NCBI RefSeq assembly: GCF_015351765.1
Contig: NZ_JADKQA010000001.1
Coordinates: 442,394 to 506,393, forward strand
DNA from: Clostridium vitabionis
GTDB lineage: Bacteria > Bacillota > Clostridia > Lachnospirales > Lachnospiraceae
Direction of reading: 5' to 3'
Length of the DNA stretch: 64,000 nucleotides
The notes beneath the pieces are model-generated. The model made no database searches, was not told where the DNA came from, and worked only from the letters and a program-made list of their open reading frames with translations. The position numbers were made by a program, and so were the translations under genes. Shown piece by piece: positions 33,794-41,209 of this stretch (the stretch's first letter is position 1; every line of letters starts with the position of its first letter).

Positions 33794-34968
33794 CAAGTTG
33801 GACACCCTCCGCTAGGCAGTAGCCTGGTAGATTCGGTCGATTTCCTCCTCGAAGATTTCATCCGGGGTTCTGTAACCCAGGATCTTCCGTGGGAGGCAGT
33901 TACACCAGGTCTCCACATCGGAGATCTGCTGACCGGTAAAGTCATCAATCCGCTTACCCTTTGGTATGAACCTTCTGATCAGGCCGTTATGCCGCTCTAC
34001 GGTTCCCTTATCGCAGGATGTGTAGGGATGGGCATAGTAGACAAGCGTATCAGCCATCTTCTCAAGTTCTGAAAGGTCGGCGAATTCCGAACCGTTATCG
34101 GTCGTAATCGTTTTGAACACTTCACCGAAGTGTTCGCTGTAAGTCTCCTGAAGCTGTTTAATTGCCTTCATGACACACGCTGATGTCTTGTTTGCAATAG
34201 GAAGCATCAGGAACTCACGGCTTTTGCGTTCAGCAAGAGTGAGCAGGACCTGGTCATCCCGGGTTTTGGCACCCAATACGAGGTCACATTCCCAGTGCCC
34301 GAATTCCTCACGGGACTCGATCTCTCTGGGACGTTCCTCAATGCTGCGACCCAGCTTTTTCTTGTTGATCCGAACTCTATGTTTCTTGGACTTACGCTTC
34401 AGCTTTTCAGGAAGGTTATGGTTCCTGATGCCAAAGAGGCCAAGATCAACATAGCGGTAAAGCGTTTTTGTGCAGACGATCTGCTCTCTGGTAAATTCAC
34501 CATCGAGAACAGCGCGTCCAGTGCAGGCGTCCAATGACCAGCCATCTTCTGTAAAGTGTTTCAGCACATACTCCAGAAACGCTGATCTGCTCAGGAAGTC
34601 ATAATGCCGGCAACTGTGCTTTCGGTTGTCCTCATAGGCTTTCTGACCGGCAGACGCCTTATAACGGGTCACATGGCCGTTATACAAGGCAACGGAGCCA
34701 CGTGCTATTTCGTTCGAGACAGTGTTCGGTGAGCAGCCGATCTCACGGGCAATTGCCCGGATGGAGTAGTGGTCTTTAAGACGAATCTGAATAAGAACCC
34801 GTTCCTCATACGAAAGATGTTTGCCTTTTATATGGGAAGATATGGTAGAATGAGAGTAGTCCATGGTGGCGATTCTCCTGTAGAAAGTTTGTTGTGGTGA
34901 CTTACATTCTACCAAAGATCCTGCCATGGATCTTTATTTTATTCAGATGTCCAACTTCATTTTACAAT
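33784..34968 (-). mobile_element. IS30-type insertion sequence, apparently complete
   Basis: About 1185 bp. The ends match imperfectly over about 21 bp: left ATTGCAATAACAAGTTGGACA is reported here as two blocks, ATTG and AAGTTGGACA, and the right end reads TGTCCAACTT and CAAT in inverse orientation. One full-length transposase gene fills the element. No clear target duplication is visible at the flanks, so either the duplication is very short or the junction has changed. Confidence 0.85.
33812..34864 (-). CDS. IS30-family transposase
   Basis: This 350-residue DDE transposase has an N-terminal helix-turn-helix with KHLSYEERVLIQIRLKDHYS and IAREIGCSPNTVSNEI. The catalytic core shows the first Asp in WECDLVLG, the second in TTDNGSEF and the Glu in GTVERHNGLIRRFIPKGK. 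All three acidic residues are intact, so it should be active. The start at 34864 (MDYSHSTISSHIKGK) follows AGGAG; an upstream in-frame codon at 34927 has no ribosome site. The gene sits inside matched terminal repeats. Confidence 0.92.
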   Translation of the reverse strand: MDYSHSTISSHIKGKHLSYEERVLIQIRLKDHYSIRAIAREIGCSPNTVSNEIARGSVALYNGHVTRYKASAGQKAYEDNRKHSCRHYDFLSRSAFLEYVLKHFTEDGWSLDACTGRAVLDGEFTREQIVCTKTLYRYVDLGLFGIRNHNLPEKLKRKSKKHRVRINKKKLGRSIEERPREIESREEFGHWECDLVLGAKTRDDQVLLTLAERKSREFLMLPIANKTSACVMKAIKQLQETYSEHFGEVFKTITTDNGSEFADLSELEKMADTLVYYAHPYTSCDKGTVERHNGLIRRFIPKGKRIDDFTGQQISDVETWCNCLPRKILGYRTPDEIFEEEIDRIYQATA

Positions 34969-35040
34969 CGGCGGTAGTTTACTTTAATGCATCAATCTGT
35001 TTAAACATCTGCACTACTTTATCATAAGATACCATGCTTG
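34969..35040 (-). pseudogene. Short C-terminal gene remnant right of the IS
   Basis: Read on the minus strand, the DNA beside the IS encodes a run ending MVSYDKVVQMFKQIDALK and a TAA. It looks like the natural tail of a small protein whose 5' part has been lost at the junction with the esterase remnant. It is too short to identify. Confidence 0.3.
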
Positions 35041-35850
35041 ATTCCGCACTATCTAATTCTGGGCGAGTACGATGTAGACAGCTGGGATTTCCAACAGACT
35101 GGTGCTAATGCCAATAAGTGCAGTACGACAGTTTCCTACTACCTGAACCGTAATGGCCTGGCAGATTCAGCTAATCCTACAGAAGTTCGCGAGAATGGCC
35201 GTTACAAGACCAATATCTGGAAGAATGAGGCGGGCATCCCGCTGTTTAAATTCGGACAGACAGCAGAGAGGAATCACAATTGCATCCCGTCAGAGATGCC
35301 GATGCTCTATGAGTGGTTCAGTCATTGGTCGCAGGCTGCTGATGGTATGAGATTGTATGATGGAAAATCGATCAAGCTGCATGCGGATAAGCCGTCAGAT
35401 AATACAGAAAGTAAGGCAAATTCCGAAAGGAGCGGACGCAGGGGCAACAGTTCGAAAGCAGAATATACCAAGGGTTATTATACCGGTAATCAAAAGAACA
35501 GCGGCAACTGGAAAATGGATGCCAAAGGCTGGTGGTTCCGCTATGTAGATGGCACCTATCCGCAGGGAACTTGGAAAGAACTATCCTGGAATGGTAAAAA
35601 TAAATGGTATCATTTCGACACGGTCGGATATTGCCAGGGCGGTTGGCTGAATGATACAGATGGTAATATATATTTCCTATATAATCAGCATGACGGAAAC
35701 TTCGGATATATGCTGACCGGTTGGCAGCTGATTGAAGGAAAGTGGTATTACTTTGAACCTGAGGCAGGAAAGATGCAGGGGCATTTGTACAGAAATACAA
35801 CAACACCGGATGGCTATCGTGTGGATGTTAATGGTGTCTGGATCCAGTGA
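35038..35850 (+). pseudogene. 5'-truncated alpha/beta-hydrolase (esterase) with cell-wall-binding modules
   Basis: About 270 codons remain. The first part (YLILGEYDVDSWDF ... RNHNCIPSEMPMLYEWFSHW) looks like the end of an alpha/beta-hydrolase: the acid-bearing loop and the strand with the catalytic His in HNCIPSEMP. The nucleophile half with its G-x-S-x-G is missing. After a polar linker (residues about 115-145) come aromatic wall-binding modules (GWWFRYVDGTYPQGTW, NKWYHFDTVGYCQGGW, GKWYYFEPEAGKMQG), as on other exported proteins here. The first codon at 35038 is TTG with no ribosome site, and no signal peptide is seen. The gene is a remnant joined to the island debris at about 35.04 kb. Confidence 0.75.
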
Positions 35851-35917
35851 ATAAAGCGAAAAAAATAACCAGTAGATATTTCTTTGCAATGAATTAGAAG
35901 CATACTCCTGTCATAGC

Positions 35918-35949
35918 GGCGGCAGCGGACAATTTCCGCTGCCGCTGCC
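35918..35949 (+). other. Perfect hairpin downstream of the esterase remnant
   Basis: GGCGGCAGCGG and CCGCTGCCGC form a stem of 10 or more bp around ACAATTT. No T tract follows, so termination is uncertain. Apart from this and the patatin promoter, 35851-36113 holds nothing recognisable. Confidence 0.55.
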
Positions 35950-36026
35950 ATGTGCAGAAGAAGAGATCAGGAGTTTCTATGAAAAATGAATTGCAACCAT
36001 GACCGTAGTGGTGGAGATAGTTCCCT

Positions 36027-36055
36027 TTGCATTGAGGTTTGCCACTGAATATGAT
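36027..36055 (+). promoter_or_regulatory. Promoter of the patatin-like gene
   Basis: TTGCAT (36027-36032), 17 bp, TATGAT (36050-36055). Confidence 0.65.
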
Positions 36056-36119
36056 AAATTAGCAGCCAAACAGGAATTTATGGGATAGGGCATAGCAGGG
36101 CTGAAGGAGGTTTATGGAT

Positions 36120-36908
36120 ATGGCTGTTTCAACACTGCTCAGGGGCAGGAGAGCCGGCATTGTGCTTTCCGGCGGCGGGGCGAAGGGCGCGTACCAGATC
36201 GGGATGTTTCGGGCGCTGGAAGAAATGGGATTGGATCAGGCGCAGCTTGAGCTTTCCGGGACATCGATCGGTGCCCTGAATGCCTTGCTTTACGCAGCCT
36301 GCGGGATCGGAGCGATGCGTGAGCTCATGGCGGAAATGCGGCGGTTTCTCTGCCCGGATCCGCAGCATCGGGGCAGAAAGCCGGAGATCTCCGCTGATGA
36401 AGTTGCCCGGACGATGCGGGAACTCTATCCGGACAGCCTCTTAGAGAAGAATACCGTGCCGGTCACCGTGTGCGCATACTGCCGGGAGACGGAACAGCCG
36501 GAATATTTCCGCCTGAATGGCCTTCCGGCGGGGGAGCAGAGGCTTCTTGTCCTCGCGAGCGCCTGCATCCCGGGGATAGCGGATCCTATTCCGTATCGCG
36601 GGCGGCATTACACGGATGGGGGAATCCTTCCGCTTGGCGCTTCAAAGACTGCCGTGGCGGACAAGATCCCGCTCGGCGTCTTCCGGAAGTCATTGGCGGA
36701 TCCGGTGCTGGTCAGCTACCTGACGATGGAGGACCAGGTCGATCCGCGGCTTATCGGGAGCCGCAGGCTGATTGAACTCCGTCCGGAGGCACCGCTGGAG
36801 AAAGCGCCCCATGCCGGAACCCTGGATTTTTCCGTGGAAAATGTCCGGAATCTCGAGGAGAGGGGATATGCGGAGACAAGGCGGCTTTTTGCGCGCCTTC
36901 GCGGGTGA
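36120..36908 (+). CDS. Patatin-like phospholipase
   Basis: A 262-residue serine hydrolase of the patatin family, with a Ser-Asp dyad acting on acyl lipids. The oxyanion loop SGGGAKGAYQIG is near residue 18, the nucleophile elbow GTSIG near 50, and the catalytic Asp in YTDGGI near 170. Length is short, covering only the catalytic core, and no signal peptide is seen. AAGGAGG lies 9 nt before ATG 36120 and 3 nt before ATG 36114, so the later start is favoured. Natural substrate unknown. Confidence 0.88.
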   Translation: MAVSTLLRGRRAGIVLSGGGAKGAYQIGMFRALEEMGLDQAQLELSGTSIGALNALLYAACGIGAMRELMAEMRRFLCPDPQHRGRKPEISADEVARTMRELYPDSLLEKNTVPVTVCAYCRETEQPEYFRLNGLPAGEQRLLVLASACIPGIADPIPYRGRHYTDGGILPLGASKTAVADKIPLGVFRKSLADPVLVSYLTMEDQVDPRLIGSRRLIELRPEAPLEKAPHAGTLDFSVENVRNLEERGYAETRRLFARLRG

Positions 36909-37015
36909 CCCTGGACGGAAAGCGCCGGGCGCATCTCCAGTACCTGCCTGCGCCGGGCGCATCCCGGCCGTATCCTGGCAGCAGTAAGCGCCTGGCGCCG
37001 TCCCTCCCCGCAAAC

Positions 37016-37044
37016 TTGCAATCCTTGTGCATACCATATATAAT
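37016..37044 (+). promoter_or_regulatory. ribU-idi promoter
   Basis: TTGCAA (37016-37021), 17 bp, TATAAT (37039-37044). The leader to the start codon is only about 60 nt and holds a CCGCCC/GGGCGG hairpin; there is no room for an FMN riboswitch. Confidence 0.8.
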
Positions 37045-37110
37045 CGAGTTCGGCTGCAGATATTGGCGTGTAGACCGCCCGCGGGGCGGACGGCAGGAGG
37101 GCTCCCTGAT

Positions 37111-37713
37111 ATGGCTGACATGAAAAAGATTCACAAAATCGCGGTGACCGGCATACTCGCCGCGGCGGCGTATATTCTGATGCTGCTGGAGATTCCGGTT
37201 CCGATGCTTATGCCGACATTTATCAAATTTGATTTTTCTGATCTTCCGGCGCTTCTCGGGGCATTCGCACTCGGGCCGATGACCGGGATTCTGGTTGAGC
37301 TGATCAAGAACATTTTCCATATCGCGAACACCGGCTCCTTCGGTGTGGGGGAACTCTCGAACTTCCTCATGGGCGCGGTGTTCTCCGGCATGGCAGGGCT
37401 CTGGTATAAATATCACCGGACGAAGGCGGGGGCGATCACCGGCTCCTTCCTCGGCGCCTCGGTCATGGCTATCGCGTCTGTGCCGATCAATTATTTCGTG
37501 GTTTACCCCGTCTATTACAATTTTCTCCCGGAGGAGACGATTCTCGCGGCATATCAGGCGATTATTCCCGGGATGAAGAGCATCCTCATGTCGCTCATCT
37601 GCTTCAACCTTCCATTTACCTTCGTGAAGGGAATGATTGACGTCGGGATTACCTTCCTGATTTACAAGCACCTGAGCCCGATCCTCAAGGGCGTGCACGA
37701 AGTAGGAGGCTGA
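37111..37713 (+). CDS. ribU: ECF transporter S component, RibU (riboflavin) type
   Basis: This 200-residue integral membrane protein of about six helices is the substrate-binding S component of an energy-coupling-factor importer. The sequence FIKFDFSDLPALLGAFALGP followed by GILVELIKNIFH matches the RibU pattern, so riboflavin is the likely substrate; close S-component relatives make this an inference. The shared EcfA/EcfT module is not in the window. GCAGGAGGGC precedes ATG 37111. idi starts 4 bp after its stop. Confidence 0.82.
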   Translation: MADMKKIHKIAVTGILAAAAYILMLLEIPVPMLMPTFIKFDFSDLPALLGAFALGPMTGILVELIKNIFHIANTGSFGVGELSNFLMGAVFSGMAGLWYKYHRTKAGAITGSFLGASVMAIASVPINYFVVYPVYYNFLPEETILAAYQAIIPGMKSILMSLICFNLPFTFVKGMIDVGITFLIYKHLSPILKGVHEVGG

Positions 37714-37717
37714 GGAT

Positions 37718-38260
37718 ATGCGCGAGGAGATCATTCTCGTCGATCCCTATGACCATGAGATCGGCACCTGCGAGAAAATTACGGCCCACCGGGAGAGGCG
37801 CCTGCACCGCGCGTTCTCCCTTTTTGTGGCGGACGGCAGCGGCAGCCTGCTGATCCAGCGGCGGGCAGCCGGCAAGTATCATTCTGCCGGCCTCTGGTGC
37901 AACGCCTGCTGTTCGCACCCGAGAAAGGGGGAAATGCTTCCGGAGGCGGTTTCCCGCCGCGCGGCGGAGGAACTCGGGATTTCCGCATTTCCCCTGGGGG
38001 AGCCGGAGGAAATATTCTCCTTTGTCTACTATGCGGATTACGGGGAGCTTGCGGAGTATGAGTACGACCATGTTTTTCTGGCAAGGCTTGGACGGGACAC
38101 GGTGTTCCACCCGGCCCCGGAGGAAATCGGGGAGCTTACCTGGATTTCCTTCTCGGCTCTGGAACGGGCGCTCCTGGAGCATCCCTATCGGTTCGCGGCA
38201 TGGTTTCTGACCGCGGCGCCGCGCGTCATGGCGATGCTCCGCGGCGGGCAGGACGGGTGA
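37718..38260 (+). CDS. idi: Isopentenyl-diphosphate isomerase, type 1
   Basis: A 180-residue Nudix-fold enzyme interconverting isopentenyl and dimethylallyl diphosphate. Visible active-site parts are RRLHRAFSLFV, LWCNACCSHP with the catalytic Cys, RRAAEELGI of the Nudix helix, and EYEYDHVF. Type 1 is less usual than FMN-dependent type 2 in Firmicutes, but the motifs are clear. The gene is cotranscribed with ribU. The next gene's translation start lies 64 bp downstream. Confidence 0.93.
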   Translation: MREEIILVDPYDHEIGTCEKITAHRERRLHRAFSLFVADGSGSLLIQRRAAGKYHSAGLWCNACCSHPRKGEMLPEAVSRRAAEELGISAFPLGEPEEIFSFVYYADYGELAEYEYDHVFLARLGRDTVFHPAPEEIGELTWISFSALERALLEHPYRFAAWFLTAAPRVMAMLRGGQDG

Positions 38261-38324
38261 AATCATGGGAGCCGCACAGGAACCCCGGCATTTGCTGGAC
38301 GTTGATCAACAGGGAGGAAATTTC

Positions 38325-39353
38325 TTGAAAATAGAAAGATTTGGAAAAAGAACGGCGGCGCTTATTCTCGCCGCCGCACTTTCTGCCGTTCAGACGGTTC
38401 CCGCGGCAGCCGAGGATGGCTGGGCGATTGACCAGGGGCGGCAGGTCTATCGGATCGGGGATGCCAATGCCACCGGATGGCTCTACCTGGAGATTCCCCT
38501 CTCCTGGCAGGAACAGGATCCGTCCACGGCGGAATATGCCGGCGATCACAACGGCATGGCATGGTTTTATTTCAGCCCGATGACCGGAAGAATGAAGAAA
38601 GACGACGTTACGGAGATCGACGGCGTGACCTACGGATTCCACCGGAACGGCATGCTGCTGACCGGATGGGTTCGGGAGAAGGCCGCTGTCCCGGAGCGGA
38701 GAGGGTACGCTTACTATGGCACTGGGGACGAGACCGGCATCCGGACGGCAAGGATGTGGCGCTATCTCCGGGATCCCGAGGGAAGCTCTTCAGGCGCACG
38801 GAGCTGGTTCTATTTTGACGCTGCGGGTTTTCCGCTGGCTGCCTTGCCGGACCAGGGGATCCTCTCACGGACGATCGACGGGAGAATTTACCTTTTTGAT
38901 TCCGATGCGCATGCGCTTTCCGGGATGGTTGAAGTTCTCGGCGGAGGAGACCCGGCGTTCTACTATCTCGATCCCGCGCAGGGGCTCGCCGCCTCCGTCG
39001 GGTCGGTTCAGATCGATGATGGAAATGGCGCGGAATGGTATATGTTTGATGAGAGCGGAAGAGGGGTTACCGGTGAGGTGGACGGCTATCTCTACTATCG
39101 CGGGAGATTGCAGAGGAAGAGCCGGGACTATGGTATTTTCGAAGTGGATGGCAGAAAAAAGCTGGTGGATCCCGATGGCAGGATTGTCAAGGGGATGACA
39201 GTGGAAAATGGAAACACCACCTGGACAACTGGAGTGGACGGGGAAATCCTGTCCGCGGTCATCGGCGGCAATTCTGTGAATGTCGACAGCCTTGCCGCGG
39301 ACGAGATGATCTCCCCGAAGGTCAGTCGGACGATCCGGCAGGAATCCCGGTGA
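38325..39353 (+). CDS. Secreted cell-wall-binding-repeat protein
   Basis: This 342-residue exported protein has an N-terminal signal peptide (basic start, hydrophobic TAALILAAALSAVQTVPAAA, cleavage near residue 30). The rest is made of aromatic/glycine modules such as GWLYLEIPL, WFYFSPMTGRMKKDD, YGFHRNGMLLTGW, SWFYFDAAGF and GRIYLFDSDAHALSGM, like choline-binding or glucan-binding repeats. There is no catalytic domain. The TTG at 38325 is the likely start: GGGAGG lies 7 nt upstream and it places the signal peptide at the very N-terminus, whereas ATG 38265 adds a polar stretch. Its 3' end overlaps metF by 32 bp, convergently. Confidence 0.82.
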   Translation: MKIERFGKRTAALILAAALSAVQTVPAAAEDGWAIDQGRQVYRIGDANATGWLYLEIPLSWQEQDPSTAEYAGDHNGMAWFYFSPMTGRMKKDDVTEIDGVTYGFHRNGMLLTGWVREKAAVPERRGYAYYGTGDETGIRTARMWRYLRDPEGSSSGARSWFYFDAAGFPLAALPDQGILSRTIDGRIYLFDSDAHALSGMVEVLGGGDPAFYYLDPAQGLAASVGSVQIDDGNGAEWYMFDESGRGVTGEVDGYLYYRGRLQRKSRDYGIFEVDGRKKLVDPDGRIVKGMTVENGNTTWTTGVDGEILSAVIGGNSVNVDSLAADEMISPKVSRTIRQESR

Positions 39354-40209
39354 TGGCGCTGATATTCCGGAGGATGGCTTCGGCGATTTCCGGCTTGTTC
39401 ATCGTATACAGGTGAATGTGGCGGATGCCGTTGGAGATCAGGTCTACGATCTGTTCCGTGGCATAGATGATGCCGGCCTGCTTCATCGCTCCCGGATTCC
39501 CGCCGAACATATCGACCATCGCCTTGAAGCGGGCGGGGATGATGCATCCGGAGAGCTGGATGGAGCGCTCCATCTGGCGGCGCGTGGTCACCGGCATAAT
39601 GCCGGCGAGAACCGGAACCATAACCCCGGCTTCGCGCAGGCGGTAGAGGTAGTTGTAGTAGATCGAGTTGTCGAAGAACATCTGCGTGGTGAGAAAATTA
39701 CAGCCGGCATCGACCTTCTCGCGGATGTGGAGGATATCCTCCTCCTTGCTGGCGGCCTCCGGGTGCTTTTCCGGGTAGCAGGCGCCGCCGATGCAGGCTT
39801 CGGGATAGAGCGCGTGGATTTCGTGGATCAGCTGGATGGCGTGCTGGAAGCGGTGCGGCGCATGGACATCGAATCCCTGCGGGATATCGCCGCGCAGGGC
39901 GAGGATGTTCTCGATTCCGGCTTCCCTGATCCGGTCAATTTGCTGCTCAATCGTGTCCCGATCGGAGGAAATGCAGGTGAGGTGGGCCATGGCGGGCACG
40001 CCCATGTCGAGGACTTCTTTCGTGATTTTGACGGTATATTCGCTGGTACCGCCACCCGCGCCGTAGGTGCAGCTCACAAAGGTCGGATGCAGGGCGGCAA
40101 TGCCCCTGACCGCTTTTTCCACAGAGTCAAAGGCAGTGGACGTCTTCGGCGGGAAGACCTCCATCGAGATGGTAATTTTTCCGGTATTTAACAGGTCAAT
40201 GATCTTCAT
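39322..40209 (-). CDS. metF: Methylenetetrahydrofolate reductase
   Basis: A 295-residue flavoprotein reducing 5,10-methylene- to 5-methyltetrahydrofolate for methionine synthesis or one-carbon metabolism. The TIM-barrel marks are SMEVFPPKT with the catalytic Glu, SCTYGAGG, AHLTC, ALRGDIP and FLTTQMFFDN. Length matches bacterial MetF. GGAGAGG precedes the start. The leader (about 40210-40310) contains a CCGGTG/CACCGG hairpin but nothing like a SAM riboswitch. No metH is nearby in the window. Confidence 0.95.
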   Translation of the reverse strand: MKIIDLLNTGKITISMEVFPPKTSTAFDSVEKAVRGIAALHPTFVSCTYGAGGGTSEYTVKITKEVLDMGVPAMAHLTCISSDRDTIEQQIDRIREAGIENILALRGDIPQGFDVHAPHRFQHAIQLIHEIHALYPEACIGGACYPEKHPEAASKEEDILHIREKVDAGCNFLTTQMFFDNSIYYNYLYRLREAGVMVPVLAGIMPVTTRRQMERSIQLSGCIIPARFKAMVDMFGGNPGAMKQAGIIYATEQIVDLISNGIRHIHLYTMNKPEIAEAILRNISAITGIPAGSSD

Positions 40210-40349
40210 GGGATAACCTCTCCATTCAAGGCGAATCGTTTTTTCATCCGCAGATTCCGGTGCGTGGGTACACCGGGCTGAGCGTTATTTAGAGTTATAA
40301 CACAATTTCCCGCCGGGTGTCAAAAAGATGCTGAAGGAAGGTGGTTCTG

Positions 40350-41186
40350 GTGAAGGTAGTCACGGTCACAAGCCAGGAGGAGGCAGAGCAGGCTTTTTCG
40401 TTGGAATTCCCCAGGGAGGAGGCGAAGCAGGCTTTCCCGGGGGAACCGGCGGGGAAGGCCTTTCCGGGGAAACCGGCGGGGAAGGCCTTTCCGGCGGAAC
40501 CGGCGGGGCAGACGCCTCCGGTGGAGGTGCGGTGTATCCCGATGAGAGGTCCGCTCAATCTCACGCCATGGCTTGCCGGCGGCAGGATCTGCCGGGTGGT
40601 CTGCGCGGGAGGAAGCGGTGCGGAGGAGGTTCCGCTGGATTTCCGCTGGGTGCGGGATCTCCGGACAGCGTGTGTCCGTGCCGGGGTTCCCTTCCTGTTC
40701 CTCTCGACGGGCAGCCATTTGGTAAAGGATGGGAAGCTCTACAGGATTCCGGAGGAACAGCGGGAGGTACAGGCGGAAAAGTCCGGGATGAGCTATATCC
40801 CCGGGCACAATGACGGGGCAAAGATTCATTATCGGCTTCCGGATCGGGAGGAGCTGTTCCGGCGGCTTGCCGGGTCAAAATTCCGGAGCGGTTTTCACCT
40901 AAACCGGAAGGATCTCGGCTATCTCCGGGAGAAGGGGGAGCAGACGATCCGGGAGCACGCGGCGGATTTTGTCCGGAAGCGGCTTGCTCCGGAAAATCCG
41001 CCGAAGGACGGAAAGCAGACTCCGATGCGCGGGCATCCCGTCTTCCCTGCCCAGCACGCCACCGCCTGCTGCTGTCGGAGCTGCCTGGAAAAATGGCACG
41101 GCATACCTTCCGGGAAGGTTCTCACGGAGGAAGAACAGGGCTATATTGTGGATGTGATCATGGAATGGATTCGCCGGCAGGCCTGA
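40350..41186 (+). CDS. DUF5131-part / DUF4186 fusion protein with PAG-repeat N-terminus
   Basis: A 278-residue protein I can split into three parts. Residues 1-60 include a 9-residue repeat (EPAGKAFPG, KPAGKAFPA, EPAGQTPP) encoded by a 27-bp DNA repeat. Residues about 60-150 (GPLNLTPWLAGGRICRVVCA, then FRWVRDLRTACVRAGVPFLF and GSHLVKDGKLYRIPEEQ) resemble only the C-terminal half of DUF5131 (phage Gp37/Gp68-like) proteins; the N-terminal Cys-rich half is absent. Residues about 165-276 (ELFRRLAGSKFRSGFHL, GKQTPMRGHPVF, QHATACCCRSCLEKWH) match DUF4186, with likely metal-binding Cys/His. Function unknown. The start is GTG 40350 with AAGGAAGG 8 nt upstream. Confidence 0.7.
   Translation: MKVVTVTSQEEAEQAFSLEFPREEAKQAFPGEPAGKAFPGKPAGKAFPAEPAGQTPPVEVRCIPMRGPLNLTPWLAGGRICRVVCAGGSGAEEVPLDFRWVRDLRTACVRAGVPFLFLSTGSHLVKDGKLYRIPEEQREVQAEKSGMSYIPGHNDGAKIHYRLPDREELFRRLAGSKFRSGFHLNRKDLGYLREKGEQTIREHAADFVRKRLAPENPPKDGKQTPMRGHPVFPAQHATACCCRSCLEKWHGIPSGKVLTEEEQGYIVDVIMEWIRRQA
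40444..40507 (+). repeat. 27-bp in-frame tandem repeat
   Basis: AACCGGCGGGG recurs at 40444, 40471 and 40498, exactly 27 bp apart, encoding the PAGKAFP repeats of the surrounding gene. Confidence 0.9.
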
Positions 41187-41203
41187 ATGGGGACCTGCCG
41201 GCG
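41172..41203. terminator. Hairpin between convergent genes
   Basis: CGCCGGCAGG pairs with CCTGCCGGCG over the stop codon of the preceding gene. It is followed on the plus strand by a pyrimidine-rich TTATTTCTTCTTTTTT tract. Confidence 0.6.
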
Positions 41204-41209
41204 AACGGC

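Noticed and set aside
35957-36030. A tiny open frame starting ATGAAAAATGAA at about 35979
   Set aside because: Only seven codons before a stop, no conservation visible; treated as non-coding.
32065-36110. A complete integrative element bounded by a tRNA 3'-end duplication
   Set aside because: I looked for the T-arm/acceptor words of the tRNA to the right of the integrase and did not see them, so only a remnant can be claimed.
37045-37110. FMN riboswitch before ribU
   Set aside because: The leader is about 60 nt and lacks the conserved FMN-aptamer segments.
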